Source: Bacteroidales bacterium
GTDB taxonomy: Bacteria; Bacteroidota; Bacteroidia; Bacteroidales; UBA932
Assembly: GCA_016282145.1 (NCBI GenBank)
Contig: JAEEJZ010000041.1
Coordinates: 1-41,753, forward strand
Length of the DNA stretch: 41,753 nt
Direction: 5' to 3'
The notes below the pieces were generated by a model, which saw only the letters and a program-made list of their open reading frames with translations, had not been told where the DNA came from and ran no database searches. Below, piece after piece: positions 1 to 7,411 of this stretch. The translations under genes and the position numbers were made by a program. Each line of letters begins with the position of its first letter. Position 1 is the stretch's first letter.

Positions 1-28
1 AGGTCATTCAGGTAACAATAAGAAGTAA
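1..28 (+). CDS. rpsS: 30S ribosomal protein S19, C-terminal end (partial)
   Basis: Only the last eight codons and a TAA stop (26-28) are in the window. They read GHSGNNKK, which resembles the basic C-terminal tail of Bacteroidota S19 (typically ending in a GHSGNKKK-like string). The position immediately before rplV is where rpsS belongs in the S10 operon. The call rests on gene order plus this short tail. Confidence 0.75.
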
Positions 29-33
29 TCACT

Positions 34-450
34 ATGGGAAAGCGTAAAAGACTTATGGCCGATCGCCTCAAGGAGGCGAAGAAGGTTACGGCGATTGCCA
101 AGCTGAATGATGTCCCTACTTCTCCCCGCAAGATGCGTCTTGTCGCGGATACCGTAAGGGGTGTCGAGGTGAATCGTGCACTCGACCTGCTCCGGTTCTC
201 GAAGCGGGAGGCGTCCATCCGCCTGGAGAAGCTGCTCCGCAGCGCCATCGCGAACTGGGAAGCCAAGAATCCCGACAGCTCCAAGGAGCTCGAGAACGGA
301 AATGTGTTTGTCAAGACCATAATGGTCGGAGAAGGACGTACGCTCAAGCGTATCCGTCCCTGCCCCCAGGGTAGGGCCGGCCGCATCCGCAAGCGTTCCA
401 ATCATGTGACCGTTATCCTCGATGTTAAAAAACCGGTAGAGAACAAGTAA
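34..450 (+). CDS. rplV: 50S ribosomal protein L22
   Basis: L22 binds 23S rRNA and its extended hairpin lines the peptide exit tunnel. The 138-residue product has the family's [12 protein letters not shown] segment near residues 29-40. It also has the C-terminal signature [20 protein letters not shown], which forms the tunnel loop. It starts six bases after the rpsS stop and ends two bases before rpsC, so it is cotranscribed with both. Length is slightly longer than the roughly 110-residue minimal form because of a basic N-terminal extension, as is common in Bacteroidota. Confidence 0.98.
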   Translation: MGKRKRLMADRLKEAKKVTAIAKLNDVPTSPRKMRLVADTVRGVEVNRALDLLRFSKREASIRLEKLLRSAIANWEAKNPDSSKELENGNVFVKTIMVGEGRTLKRIRPCPQGRAGRIRKRSNHVTVILDVKKPVENK

Positions 451-451
451 T

Positions 452-1207
452 ATGGGACAGAAAACTAATCCTATCAGCAACAGAATCGGCATTACCCGTG
501 GTTGGGACTCTAACTGGTGTGGAGGAAACTACGCGGAGAAAATCGCGGAGGACTACGAAATCCGTAAATATCTGGGCGCCCGCCTTGCCAAGGCCAGCCT
601 GAGCAAAATCATCATTGAGCGTACCCTCAAACTCGTCACCGTGACCATCTACGCGGCCCGTCCGGGCTTCGTGATCGGTAAGGGCGGCCAGGAGGTGGAG
701 AACCTCAAGAATGAGCTCAAGAAGGTCACCGGTAAGGATGTCCAGATCAATATCTACGAAGTGAAGCGCCCCGAAGTGGACGCCCACATCGTCGCGGACA
801 GCATCGCCCGTCAGATCGAGGGCCGTGTTTCCTACCGTCGTTCCATCAAGATGGCCGTCGCCAATACCATGCGTATGGGCGCCGAGGGCATCAAGATTCA
901 GATCAGCGGCCGTGTCGGCGGCGCCGAAATGGCCCGTTCCGAGATGTTCAAGGAAGGACGCACCCCGCTGCATACCTTCCGTGCCGACATCGACTACGCC
1001 CTGGCAGTTGCCAAGACGAAGGTCGGTGCCCTGGGCATCAAGGTGTGGATCTGCAATGGCGAGCGCTATGGCCGTCAGGACCTGACCCCCGCCGCTATCG
1101 CCGCTGCGAACGCGCAGGCTTCCGGCCAGCCCCGTACGGGCAGCCGTGACGGCCGTGGCCGCAGGGGTGACCGCCGCGGTCCCCGCAGGGATGGCGAGCA
1201 GAAGTAG
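452..1207 (+). CDS. rpsC: 30S ribosomal protein S3
   Basis: S3 binds 16S rRNA in the head of the small subunit and contributes to the mRNA entry helicase. The 251-residue protein begins [20 protein letters not shown], a typical S3 start. It has a KH domain with the loop [10 protein letters not shown] near residue 75, and a C-terminal S3 domain. The last 30 or so residues are an Arg/Gly-rich tail ([13 protein letters not shown]), which is probably disordered. Only one base separates it from rplV. Unusually, it is followed by a terminator rather than by rplP, so this gene closes the first half of a split ribosomal cluster. Confidence 0.98.
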   Translation: MGQKTNPISNRIGITRGWDSNWCGGNYAEKIAEDYEIRKYLGARLAKASLSKIIIERTLKLVTVTIYAARPGFVIGKGGQEVENLKNELKKVTGKDVQINIYEVKRPEVDAHIVADSIARQIEGRVSYRRSIKMAVANTMRMGAEGIKIQISGRVGGAEMARSEMFKEGRTPLHTFRADIDYALAVAKTKVGALGIKVWICNGERYGRQDLTPAAIAAANAQASGQPRTGSRDGRGRRGDRRGPRRDGEQK

Positions 1208-1231
1208 TTTGAGAAAAATTACTATCTTTAT

Positions 1232-1267
1232 AGCCGGTTCCGGAGTTTTCCGAAACCGGCTTTTTTT
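1232..1267 (+). terminator. Rho-independent terminator after rpsC
   Basis: The arms AGCCGGTT and AACCGGCT pair perfectly. The stem continues past one mismatch with CGGA/TCCG, and a run of seven T follows (1261-1267). It lies 25 bases after the rpsC stop. It shows that the S10-type transcript ends here instead of continuing into rplP. Confidence 0.88.
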
Positions 1268-1273
1268 ATCGGC

Positions 1274-1762
1274 ATGAAACGACTGTTAGCGGCTATTTTC
1301 GCCCTGTGGGCTGGCGCCGTGTCCTGTGATTTTTCAGCGGGCAGGCAGTTCAGCCTTCAGGAGGGGGACATGTTCGTGGATTTTCCGCTGTATGGCGGGA
1401 GATCCTTCTCCGAGTATATCGGCCGCGGCACTTATGTGCTGGTGTATGGCTGGGCCTCCTGGTCCGCTCCTTCGGTGGAGCAGTTGTCCCGGCTGGAAAA
1501 GCTGGCGGCGCAACTTCCCGCCGGCAGGGTAGTCCCTCTGGCGCTTGCCTTGGACGATGCGCCCTCCGCGGCTTCCCCCCTCATCGCCGGCCGCGCCCCG
1601 TCCGTTCCGCTGGCCGTCTGCGATGCGACGGAGCCCGCCCGCCTGCTGGACGTCGACAGCCTTCCTTTCCTGATGCTTTTCGGCCCCGACGGGACCCTGC
1701 TCAAGCGGGACCTGCGTTGGGGGGACCTCCCTAAAATCCTGCGTTATATCGGTGGAAACTGA
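1274..1762 (+). CDS. TlpA/thioredoxin-like lipoprotein lacking the redox cysteines
   Basis: The 162-residue protein has a lipoprotein signal peptide with lipobox AVSC (Cys18). It is therefore predicted to be membrane-anchored outside the cytoplasm. Residues 35-160 look like a thioredoxin/TlpA fold: YVLVYGWASWSAPS near 54-67 and a cis-Pro-like strand SLPFLMLFGPDGT near 134-146. The family's redox motif is WCxxC in a WASWCAPC-like context. Here both cysteines are serine (Ser64 and Ser67), so a thiol-disulfide function is not expected. The other cysteines are Cys18 and one near residue 121. Its stop overlaps the uvrC start by 11 bases, suggesting translational coupling. A binding or scaffold role is inference only. 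Confidence 0.72.
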   Translation: MKRLLAAIFALWAGAVSCDFSAGRQFSLQEGDMFVDFPLYGGRSFSEYIGRGTYVLVYGWASWSAPSVEQLSRLEKLAAQLPAGRVVPLALALDDAPSAASPLIAGRAPSVPLAVCDATEPARLLDVDSLPFLMLFGPDGTLLKRDLRWGDLPKILRYIGGN

Positions 1763-3566
1763 GTCGATACTGAAGGAGAAGGTCGCCCTCCTGCCGCACA
1801 GTCCGGGGGTGTATCGCTATTATGACGCGTCCGGGACGGTCATCTATGTAGGGAAGGCGAAGGACCTTTTCAAAAGAGTGTCCCAGTACTTCGTGGACCC
1901 TTCCCGGCTGAACCTCAAGACCCGGCATCTGGTCTCCAGAATCGCCGATATCCAGTATTCCGTCGTGGACAGCGAGGCGGATGCGCTGCTCCTGGAGAAC
2001 AACCTGATCAAGCAGTACAAGCCCCGCTACAACATCCTGCTCAAGGATTCCAAGACCTATCCCTGGATCTGCGTGACGGCGGAGCCTTTTCCGCGGGTTT
2101 TCCTGACCCGCCGGGTGGTCCGGGACGGCTCCCGCTATTTCGGTCCCTACAGTTCCGTGATGCACGCCCGTACCCTGCTGGATTTCTTCCGCACCCATTA
2201 TCCTTTGCGCAGCTGCAAGCATAAGATCGATGCGGATGCCGTCCTGCGCCGCCGCATCCGCCCCTGCCTGGATATCCAGATCGGGCGCTGCCGCGGCTGC
2301 TGTACGGGCGGGATTTCCGTAGAGGAGTACGGGGCGATGGTGGAGGAAATCGTACATCTGCTCTCCGGGGGAGTGAACGATATCATCCGCAGTTACCGGA
2401 GCGCGATGAAGGAAGCGGCGGACAGTCTGGATTTCGAGCGGGCACAGGCCCTGAAAGACCGTATGGAGGCCTTGCAGCGCCATTATGCCAAATCCGTCAT
2501 TACCACTTCGGGCGATACGGCGGCGGATGTCTTTTCGCTCATTTTCGACGGTCCGGACGCTTTCGGGAACTTCCTGCGCGTACGGGGCGGTGCGATTGTC
2601 CAGTCGCTCAACCTCGGCTTCAAGATGAATATCGAGGAGGAGCGGGAAGCGGTACTGAGCGAATTCATCGCGGAAATCCGGGCGAAGTTCGGCGAACTTT
2701 CCCCGGAACTGATTGTACCTTTCAAGCCGGATGTGCCCTTCGAGGGCTTGAAAGTGCCCCTGCGCGGGGAGAAACTGGCTTTGCTGGAGCTCAGTACGAA
2801 GAATGCCCGGGAGTATCGTTTCAATACGCTCAAATCCAAGGAACGCACCAATCCGGAGGAATATCGCGAGGGGGTGCTGGAAGAGTTGCGCCAGGCGCTG
2901 GGAATGAAGGAACTGCCCCGGCATATGGAATGCTTCGACAATTCCAACATCCTCGGTACGAACCCGGTGGCGGCCTGCGTGGTGTTCCGTGACGGGGAGC
3001 CCTGCAAGCGGGATTATCGCAAATTCAAGATCAAGACCGTGGTGGGGGCCAACGACTATGCCTCGATGAAGGAAATCGTGAACCGCCGCTATGCCCGGAT
3101 GTTGCAGGAGGCCCCGGAGGACCTGCCGCAACTGGTGGTCATCGACGGGGGAAAGGGGCAGTTGAACTTTGCCTGGCAGGCCCTCTGCGAACTGGGGATC
3201 CAGGACCGTCTGACCGTGGTCGGCCTGGCGGAGCGGATGGAGGAGGTCATCCGTGTGGGCGACCCCTATCCGCTTTTCCTGGACCGCAATTCCCGCGCTT
3301 TCAAGGTCATTACCCATATCCGTGACGAAGCCCACCGCTTCGGCATTACCTTTCATCGTTCCCTGCGGAGCAAGGCGGCACTGCAGGGGGCACTGGATTC
3401 CATCAAGGGCGTGGGCCCAAAGACCGCGGGAAGCCTGCTGATGCACTTCGGCAGCGTGGCGCGCATCGCCGCCGCCCCCCTGGAGGAAATCGCCGCCCTG
3501 ACCGGTCCTGCGCTGGCCGCCCGGATCGTAGAAGCATTGAATGCAAATGAACGAGAAGAAATTTAA
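1752..3566 (+). CDS. uvrC: UvrABC excinuclease subunit C
   Basis: UvrC makes the two incisions flanking a DNA lesion after UvrA/UvrB recognition. The 604-residue protein has the expected order of domains. The N-terminal GIY-YIG nuclease carries GVYRYYDASGTVIYVGKAKD at residues 16-35 and the catalytic Glu in EADALLLENN. A cysteine cluster near residues 150-180 (RPCLDIQIGRCRGCC) matches the UvrC iron-sulfur ligands. The UVR coiled-coil hairpin lies near 212-246. The RNase H-like domain has ECFDNSN and VVIDGGKGQL, and tandem helix-hairpin-helix motifs follow (SIKGVGPKTAGSLL). The start is GTG at 1752, chosen because the protein aligns from there. It overlaps the previous gene by 11 bases and the next by about 20. 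Confidence 0.97.
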   Translation: METESILKEKVALLPHSPGVYRYYDASGTVIYVGKAKDLFKRVSQYFVDPSRLNLKTRHLVSRIADIQYSVVDSEADALLLENNLIKQYKPRYNILLKDSKTYPWICVTAEPFPRVFLTRRVVRDGSRYFGPYSSVMHARTLLDFFRTHYPLRSCKHKIDADAVLRRRIRPCLDIQIGRCRGCCTGGISVEEYGAMVEEIVHLLSGGVNDIIRSYRSAMKEAADSLDFERAQALKDRMEALQRHYAKSVITTSGDTAADVFSLIFDGPDAFGNFLRVRGGAIVQSLNLGFKMNIEEEREAVLSEFIAEIRAKFGELSPELIVPFKPDVPFEGLKVPLRGEKLALLELSTKNAREYRFNTLKSKERTNPEEYREGVLEELRQALGMKELPRHMECFDNSNILGTNPVAACVVFRDGEPCKRDYRKFKIKTVVGANDYASMKEIVNRRYARMLQEAPEDLPQLVVIDGGKGQLNFAWQALCELGIQDRLTVVGLAERMEEVIRVGDPYPLFLDRNSRAFKVITHIRDEAHRFGITFHRSLRSKAALQGALDSIKGVGPKTAGSLLMHFGSVARIAAAPLEEIAALTGPALAARIVEALNANEREEI

Positions 3567-4305
3567 TCATGGCTTTAATCTGTTCATCCTGATCGGGATG
3601 ACGGTGGCGGTAGCCTGCACTACGGCCTTCAAGTTCTCCGATGTCCAGGGCACCGCGCGTACGCTGCTGCTCGTGTCGGCCTTTGGCTCGCTGATGGGGG
3701 TGCTCAGTGCGGTCAGTTCCGCCAACGGGAAAATCATCACCTTCCTCTTCGGCCTGCTGGACGTGTCCATCTACGGGGCCGTATGCCTCGTCAACTGGCG
3801 GGACGGGGGTCCGGGGCTGGGGAATGCCCTGCTTCATTTCCTGTATTTCGTTCCGATGCAGTTCGTGGGCTTCGTCCAGTGGCGCAGGCGCGGGAACGAC
3901 CGCTCGGGCAGCGTGAAGGCGAGACGGCTGAAGCCCCGGGGGGCGCTGCTCTTTACGCTGGCCTTCCTGCTGGGGACGGCCGTCGCCTATCTCATCCTGC
4001 TGCAGTTCGACCGTTCCGGCGCCGAGACCTTCCTGCGCTGGGCCGTGCTCCTGGATGCCCTGCCGCTGGTCTGCAATATCCTGGGCCAGATGCTGATGTC
4101 TACCGCATATGCCGAGCAGTGGATTTTCTGGCTGGGAGTCAATATCTTCTCGATTGCCATGTGGTCGGTCAGCCTGGCCGCCCATCCGGATTCCTCCTAT
4201 GCCCTGATCTACATCATCAAATATTGTTTTTACCTGGCCAATTCTTCCAACGGCCTGCGGATATGGCTGGCCCTGAGCCGTCAGACCGACAGTTTGGATA
4301 AGTGA
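3541..4305 (+). CDS. PnuC-like nicotinamide riboside/NMN transporter family membrane protein
   Basis: The 254-residue protein is strongly hydrophobic, with about seven predicted transmembrane segments. PnuC proteins carry vitamin B1/B3-type precursors such as nicotinamide riboside across the inner membrane by facilitated diffusion. Family-like features are FVPMQFVGFVQWRRRG near residues 101-116 (PnuC proteins have a comparable xPxNxxGxxxW segment). Another is the C-terminal part EQWIFWLGVNIFSIAMW near 198-214, resembling the PnuC E-x-W-x-x-W-x-x-V-(D/N) stretch. Its start at 3541, or at a second ATG at 3547, overlaps the end of uvrC. It has an unusually long basic loop (residues 114-130). The substrate is not determined by context, as no NAD or thiamine gene is adjacent. 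Confidence 0.68.
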   Translation: MQMNEKKFNHGFNLFILIGMTVAVACTTAFKFSDVQGTARTLLLVSAFGSLMGVLSAVSSANGKIITFLFGLLDVSIYGAVCLVNWRDGGPGLGNALLHFLYFVPMQFVGFVQWRRRGNDRSGSVKARRLKPRGALLFTLAFLLGTAVAYLILLQFDRSGAETFLRWAVLLDALPLVCNILGQMLMSTAYAEQWIFWLGVNIFSIAMWSVSLAAHPDSSYALIYIIKYCFYLANSSNGLRIWLALSRQTDSLDK

Positions 4306-4324
4306 ATTTATTTCCTTATCTTTG
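4293..4324 (+). promoter_or_regulatory. Bacteroidota-type promoter for acpP
   Basis: A -33-type TTTG at 4293-4296 and a -7-type TATCTTTG at 4317-4324 are separated by 20 bases, fitting the Bacteroidota sigma-ABfr consensus. The -33 element lies inside the last codons of the upstream transporter gene. Transcription would begin near 4331, leaving a leader of about 44 bases before acpP. Confidence 0.8.
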
Positions 4325-4374
4325 CACGCTATTTTGACACGTAACGATTAAAAACCTTAAATATTAACCCAACT

Positions 4375-4617
4375 ATGGATTACGCAGAAATCAAAAAGAA
4401 GGTGACCGACATCATCGTGGACAAGCTCGGTGCGGAACCCTCCGAGGTGACCGAAGAGGCCAACTTCACCAATGATCTGGGTGCTGATTCCCTCGACACC
4501 GTAGAGCTCCTTATGGAATTCGAGAAGGTGTTCGGTATTCAGATTCCCGACGATGAGGCCAGCACGATTGCGACCGTGAAGGACGCGATCGAGAAGGTTG
4601 CCGAAAAAATTGGATAA
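4375..4617 (+). CDS. acpP: Acyl carrier protein
   Basis: ACP carries growing acyl chains on a 4'-phosphopantetheine arm during fatty acid synthesis in the cytoplasm. The 80-residue acidic protein has the canonical attachment motif [11 protein letters not shown], with Ser39 as the modified residue, followed by the helix II recognition surface (MEFEKVFGI). The length is typical. It is transcribed alone from its own promoter and followed by a terminator. The fab genes that often neighbour acpP (fabF, rnc) are absent downstream, so its usual context is broken here. Confidence 0.97.
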   Translation: MDYAEIKKKVTDIIVDKLGAEPSEVTEEANFTNDLGADSLDTVELLMEFEKVFGIQIPDDEASTIATVKDAIEKVAEKIG

Positions 4618-4640
4618 TCTTCCCTTTTTGGGGAATGGAT

Positions 4641-4673
4641 GAGGGTGGCTTTCCAGTCACCCTCGTTTTATTT
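4641..4673 (+). terminator. Rho-independent terminator after acpP
   Basis: A 10-base-pair stem (GAGGGTGGCT at 4641-4650 and AGTCACCCTC at 4655-4664, one G-T pair) with a TTCC loop is followed by GTTTTATTT. A smaller TTCCC/GGGAA hairpin sits just upstream at 4620-4635. The next gene begins only nine bases after the tract. Confidence 0.85.
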
Positions 4674-4681
4674 CAGAGGAA

Positions 4682-7405
4682 TTGTTTTCGAGAGGACATA
4701 GTATCGCCCTGGTAGCGCTCCTGCTGACAGCCTGCACGGCAGACCTCGGCCTGCAGGAGCCGCAGGCTGCCCTTTTGCCCGGAAGCGCTGCCGGAGAGAA
4801 GGTGGAACTGACGGCCGGATTCGCCGGCGGAACACCTGGCTCTTCCCGTACTTACCTCGGTCCCAAGGAAGGCAATGAATGGCCCAATCTCTGGGCGGAG
4901 GGAGATGCCCTCAGTGTCAACGGCGTCTCTTCCAGCGCCCTCGGTGAGGGGGAAGCGGGCAGCCCGCAGGCCGTGTTTACCCTGACCGGCGTGAGCGCTC
5001 CCTTCCACGCGGCCTATCCGGTGTCCTGTGTATCCTCGTACGCGGACGGTACGGCCACCCTCAGCCTTCCTTCCGTACAACGATACCGCGAAGACTCCTA
5101 CGACCCTTCTGCCTGGGTCATGCTGGCCCGTTCTGAAGACAATTCCCTCCACTTTGTGCCGCAGATGGCCATTTTGTCCATCACGCCCACAGGCAGCGGC
5201 AGCGACATCCGCTCCGTCAGTTTTACCGACCTTGGCGAGGGAGCCCTCTCAGGCAGTTTCACTACAGACTTCAGCACCATCGTCCCCGGACCTTCCGGCG
5301 TTTCCAGTACCGTTACCCTCCGTTCCGAAGAAGGCATTCCCGAAGGAAAGGCCTGGAGGATGGTAATTCCTGCCTCGGACTTTCGCAGTTACGGTTTCCG
5401 GCTCTCCGTCACCACGACGGACGGCCGCACCTTCGTCCGTAGCGGAACCCCTTCCAAAGCCTACGAAGCGGGCAGGGTATATGCCATTCCCGTCACGCTC
5501 AAGCCCGGCAGCGTCCCCACTGTCGTTTTGGATGCCGTCACCTCTTCCTCCCTTTCCTTCTCCTGGTCGCACGAAGGGGCTACGGTAGAAGAAGAGATTG
5601 CAAGGTCTTACCTGCTTTCCCTCTATACCGATGCCGCCTGCACCCAACTGTTCGTCTCGCATCACATTCCCGCCGACGCGTCCTGTTGGAACAATTCCCG
5701 TCCGCGCTTTGTGATCGGCGGCCTCAATCCTTCCACACCCTACTGGTTCACCGTCAGTGATCTCTCCAACGGTGCCGTATCCGCTCCCGTCTCCGGTACC
5801 ACGGAGGCCTTCTCTCCCGTCGATGCCCGCTATGTTTCCAAGGCTTCCGCAGGGCAGGTTATCCTGGCGGAGGATTTCAGCGAGATCGGCTGGGGCTCAT
5901 CGGAATTCGACTGTTCCGCAGGTTTTTATCCGAGTGTAACGGACCTTACCATTCCCAGGGGGGCGATCTCCACGGACGATGGCCGCTATGTCGTCTATAA
6001 CGCCAACCAGATCCGCCTCTTCGACGTCACTTCTATCCCGGCGTCGAGCCGTCTTTCCGGCTGGGGCTTCTTCGGCAACAGCTCCGTCTATGCCTATTCC
6101 GGTTACCTGCGTATCGGAGTCACGGCTTCCGGGGCGCGTACGCACCTCGTATCTCCGGCCCTTGCCGGCATTCCCAACGGCAAGGATGCGGTTATCGACG
6201 TTACTGTAACTTCCTGTCGCAACGAAGATAATACCAACCAGGTCGCCGTGTTCCTCGAGGACGGCAGCTCCCTTTCGCAAAAGAATTGGAAATTCTATGG
6301 CGTCACCCTCTCGGAAGGCTATCCGCTGGAAACCCAAAGCCGGAAATGGAGTACTTCTACCGTTCGGATTGCCGGCGTGTCCAACAAGCACCGGCTGGTT
6401 TTCGGCTCCTATTCCAATATTGACACGAAGAACCGTTTCTGCATCACGGATATCCAGGTAAAGATCGTTTCCCTCTCACCAGGTTCGAAGAACAAGGCCC
6501 AGGTCAAGGCGGCCAGTTACAACGTGCTCAAACCTTCCGGTCACCCCGAGGAGAGTTCGCTGGATAAAGCCGATGTCCGCGACGCCCTCTACCGCACCAT
6601 CGCCCTTACCGGAGCCAGCATCATCGGCTTCAACGAACTCGACGAGAAGTATATTCCCGGCGGGACCTATGCTCTCCCGGATATTTGCAGCGCGCTTGGG
6701 CCGCAATGGAAATGGGAACTTCAATGGCCGAACAACGTCCGCTACTTCCAGTCCTACAACTACACCTACGCCAACGGTTTTGCCTATGACGGCTCCGTGC
6801 TGGACCTTGAAGACTGCGGCTATGTGTGGCTCTCCAAGGAGGAAGAAACCTGGTATCCGACCGGCTGGGCGGCCTATGGCAATGCCGGCAACCCCATGCG
6901 CACCTGCATCTGGGCCCGGATGCGCCATATCGGGTCCGGTCTGCGCTTCTATTTCCTCGTCTCCCATCTGCCTACCCAGAAACAGGGCGGGGGAGAGAGC
7001 ATGGCGACGGGCCTGAACAGCTTTGCAGAAAGTCTGGATCCCAGCCTGCCGATAATCCTTGCCGGCGACATGAATTCCTCCGCCTCCGGCGATTATACTG
7101 CGCCCTATGACATACTCAGGGAGTATTGGACCGATGCGTGCGAGAGCGTCGCGGCTTCCGGCGGAACGGATATGACTTCCCGCGGTACACTCAGCGGCTC
7201 GTCTTCGTCATACTACTACTCCGTATCCACATTCACGCGCAATCACCCCGAGCGCCGCATCGACCACATCATGACCCGGGGCGCCTGCCGGGCAAGCACC
7301 TACGAGACCCCTTATGCGACCTTCAAGGTGGACGACACCCCCTGGTGTCCTTCCGACCACCTGCCGGTTGCGGTTACGATAGATTTTCCGAAAAACAATC
7401 AATGA
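4682..7405 (+). CDS. Large secreted lipoprotein with C-terminal endonuclease/exonuclease/phosphatase domain
   Basis: The 907-residue protein has a signal peptide ending in a lipobox (LLTAC, Cys18), so it is probably surface or periplasmic. Residues about 30-275 resemble fimbrillin-like (Mfa/FimA-type) domains of Bacteroidales. Residues about 278-375 look like a fibronectin type III domain, and about 380-600 form an uncharacterised beta-rich region. Residues about 604-905 are an endonuclease/exonuclease/phosphatase (EEP, DNase I-like) domain. It has the metal and catalytic motif set ASYNVL, GFNELDE, AGDMNSS and C-terminal SDHLPVAV. Substrate could be nucleic acid or a phosphoester such as a phosphoinositide, and the sequence does not decide this. 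The start is TTG at 4682, since no in-frame ATG exists between the preceding stop (4640-4642) and the signal peptide. AGAGGA lies immediately upstream. No promoter fits between it and the acpP terminator. Confidence 0.8.
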   Translation: MFSRGHSIALVALLLTACTADLGLQEPQAALLPGSAAGEKVELTAGFAGGTPGSSRTYLGPKEGNEWPNLWAEGDALSVNGVSSSALGEGEAGSPQAVFTLTGVSAPFHAAYPVSCVSSYADGTATLSLPSVQRYREDSYDPSAWVMLARSEDNSLHFVPQMAILSITPTGSGSDIRSVSFTDLGEGALSGSFTTDFSTIVPGPSGVSSTVTLRSEEGIPEGKAWRMVIPASDFRSYGFRLSVTTTDGRTFVRSGTPSKAYEAGRVYAIPVTLKPGSVPTVVLDAVTSSSLSFSWSHEGATVEEEIARSYLLSLYTDAACTQLFVSHHIPADASCWNNSRPRFVIGGLNPSTPYWFTVSDLSNGAVSAPVSGTTEAFSPVDARYVSKASAGQVILAEDFSEIGWGSSEFDCSAGFYPSVTDLTIPRGAISTDDGRYVVYNANQIRLFDVTSIPASSRLSGWGFFGNSSVYAYSGYLRIGVTASGARTHLVSPALAGIPNGKDAVIDVTVTSCRNEDNTNQVAVFLEDGSSLSQKNWKFYGVTLSEGYPLETQSRKWSTSTVRIAGVSNKHRLVFGSYSNIDTKNRFCITDIQVKIVSLSPGSKNKAQVKAASYNVLKPSGHPEESSLDKADVRDALYRTIALTGASIIGFNELDEKYIPGGTYALPDICSALGPQWKWELQWPNNVRYFQSYNYTYANGFAYDGSVLDLEDCGYVWLSKEEETWYPTGWAAYGNAGNPMRTCIWARMRHIGSGLRFYFLVSHLPTQKQGGGESMATGLNSFAESLDPSLPIILAGDMNSSASGDYTAPYDILREYWTDACESVAASGGTDMTSRGTLSGSSSSYYYSVSTFTRNHPERRIDHIMTRGACRASTYETPYATFKVDDTPWCPSDHLPVAVTIDFPKNNQ

Positions 7406-7411
7406 TTCCCG

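Noticed and set aside
1223..1230. TATCTTTA just before the rpsC terminator, similar to a -7 promoter box for the TlpA-like gene
   Set aside because: It lacks the final G of TAnnTTTG, the only TTTG nearby is 11 bases away, and the terminator hairpin follows immediately, so it was not called.
1731..3446. Long open frame on the minus strand opposite uvrC
   Set aside because: It is antisense to a clearly functional uvrC. GC-rich codon bias produces such long shadow frames. It has no recognisable family.
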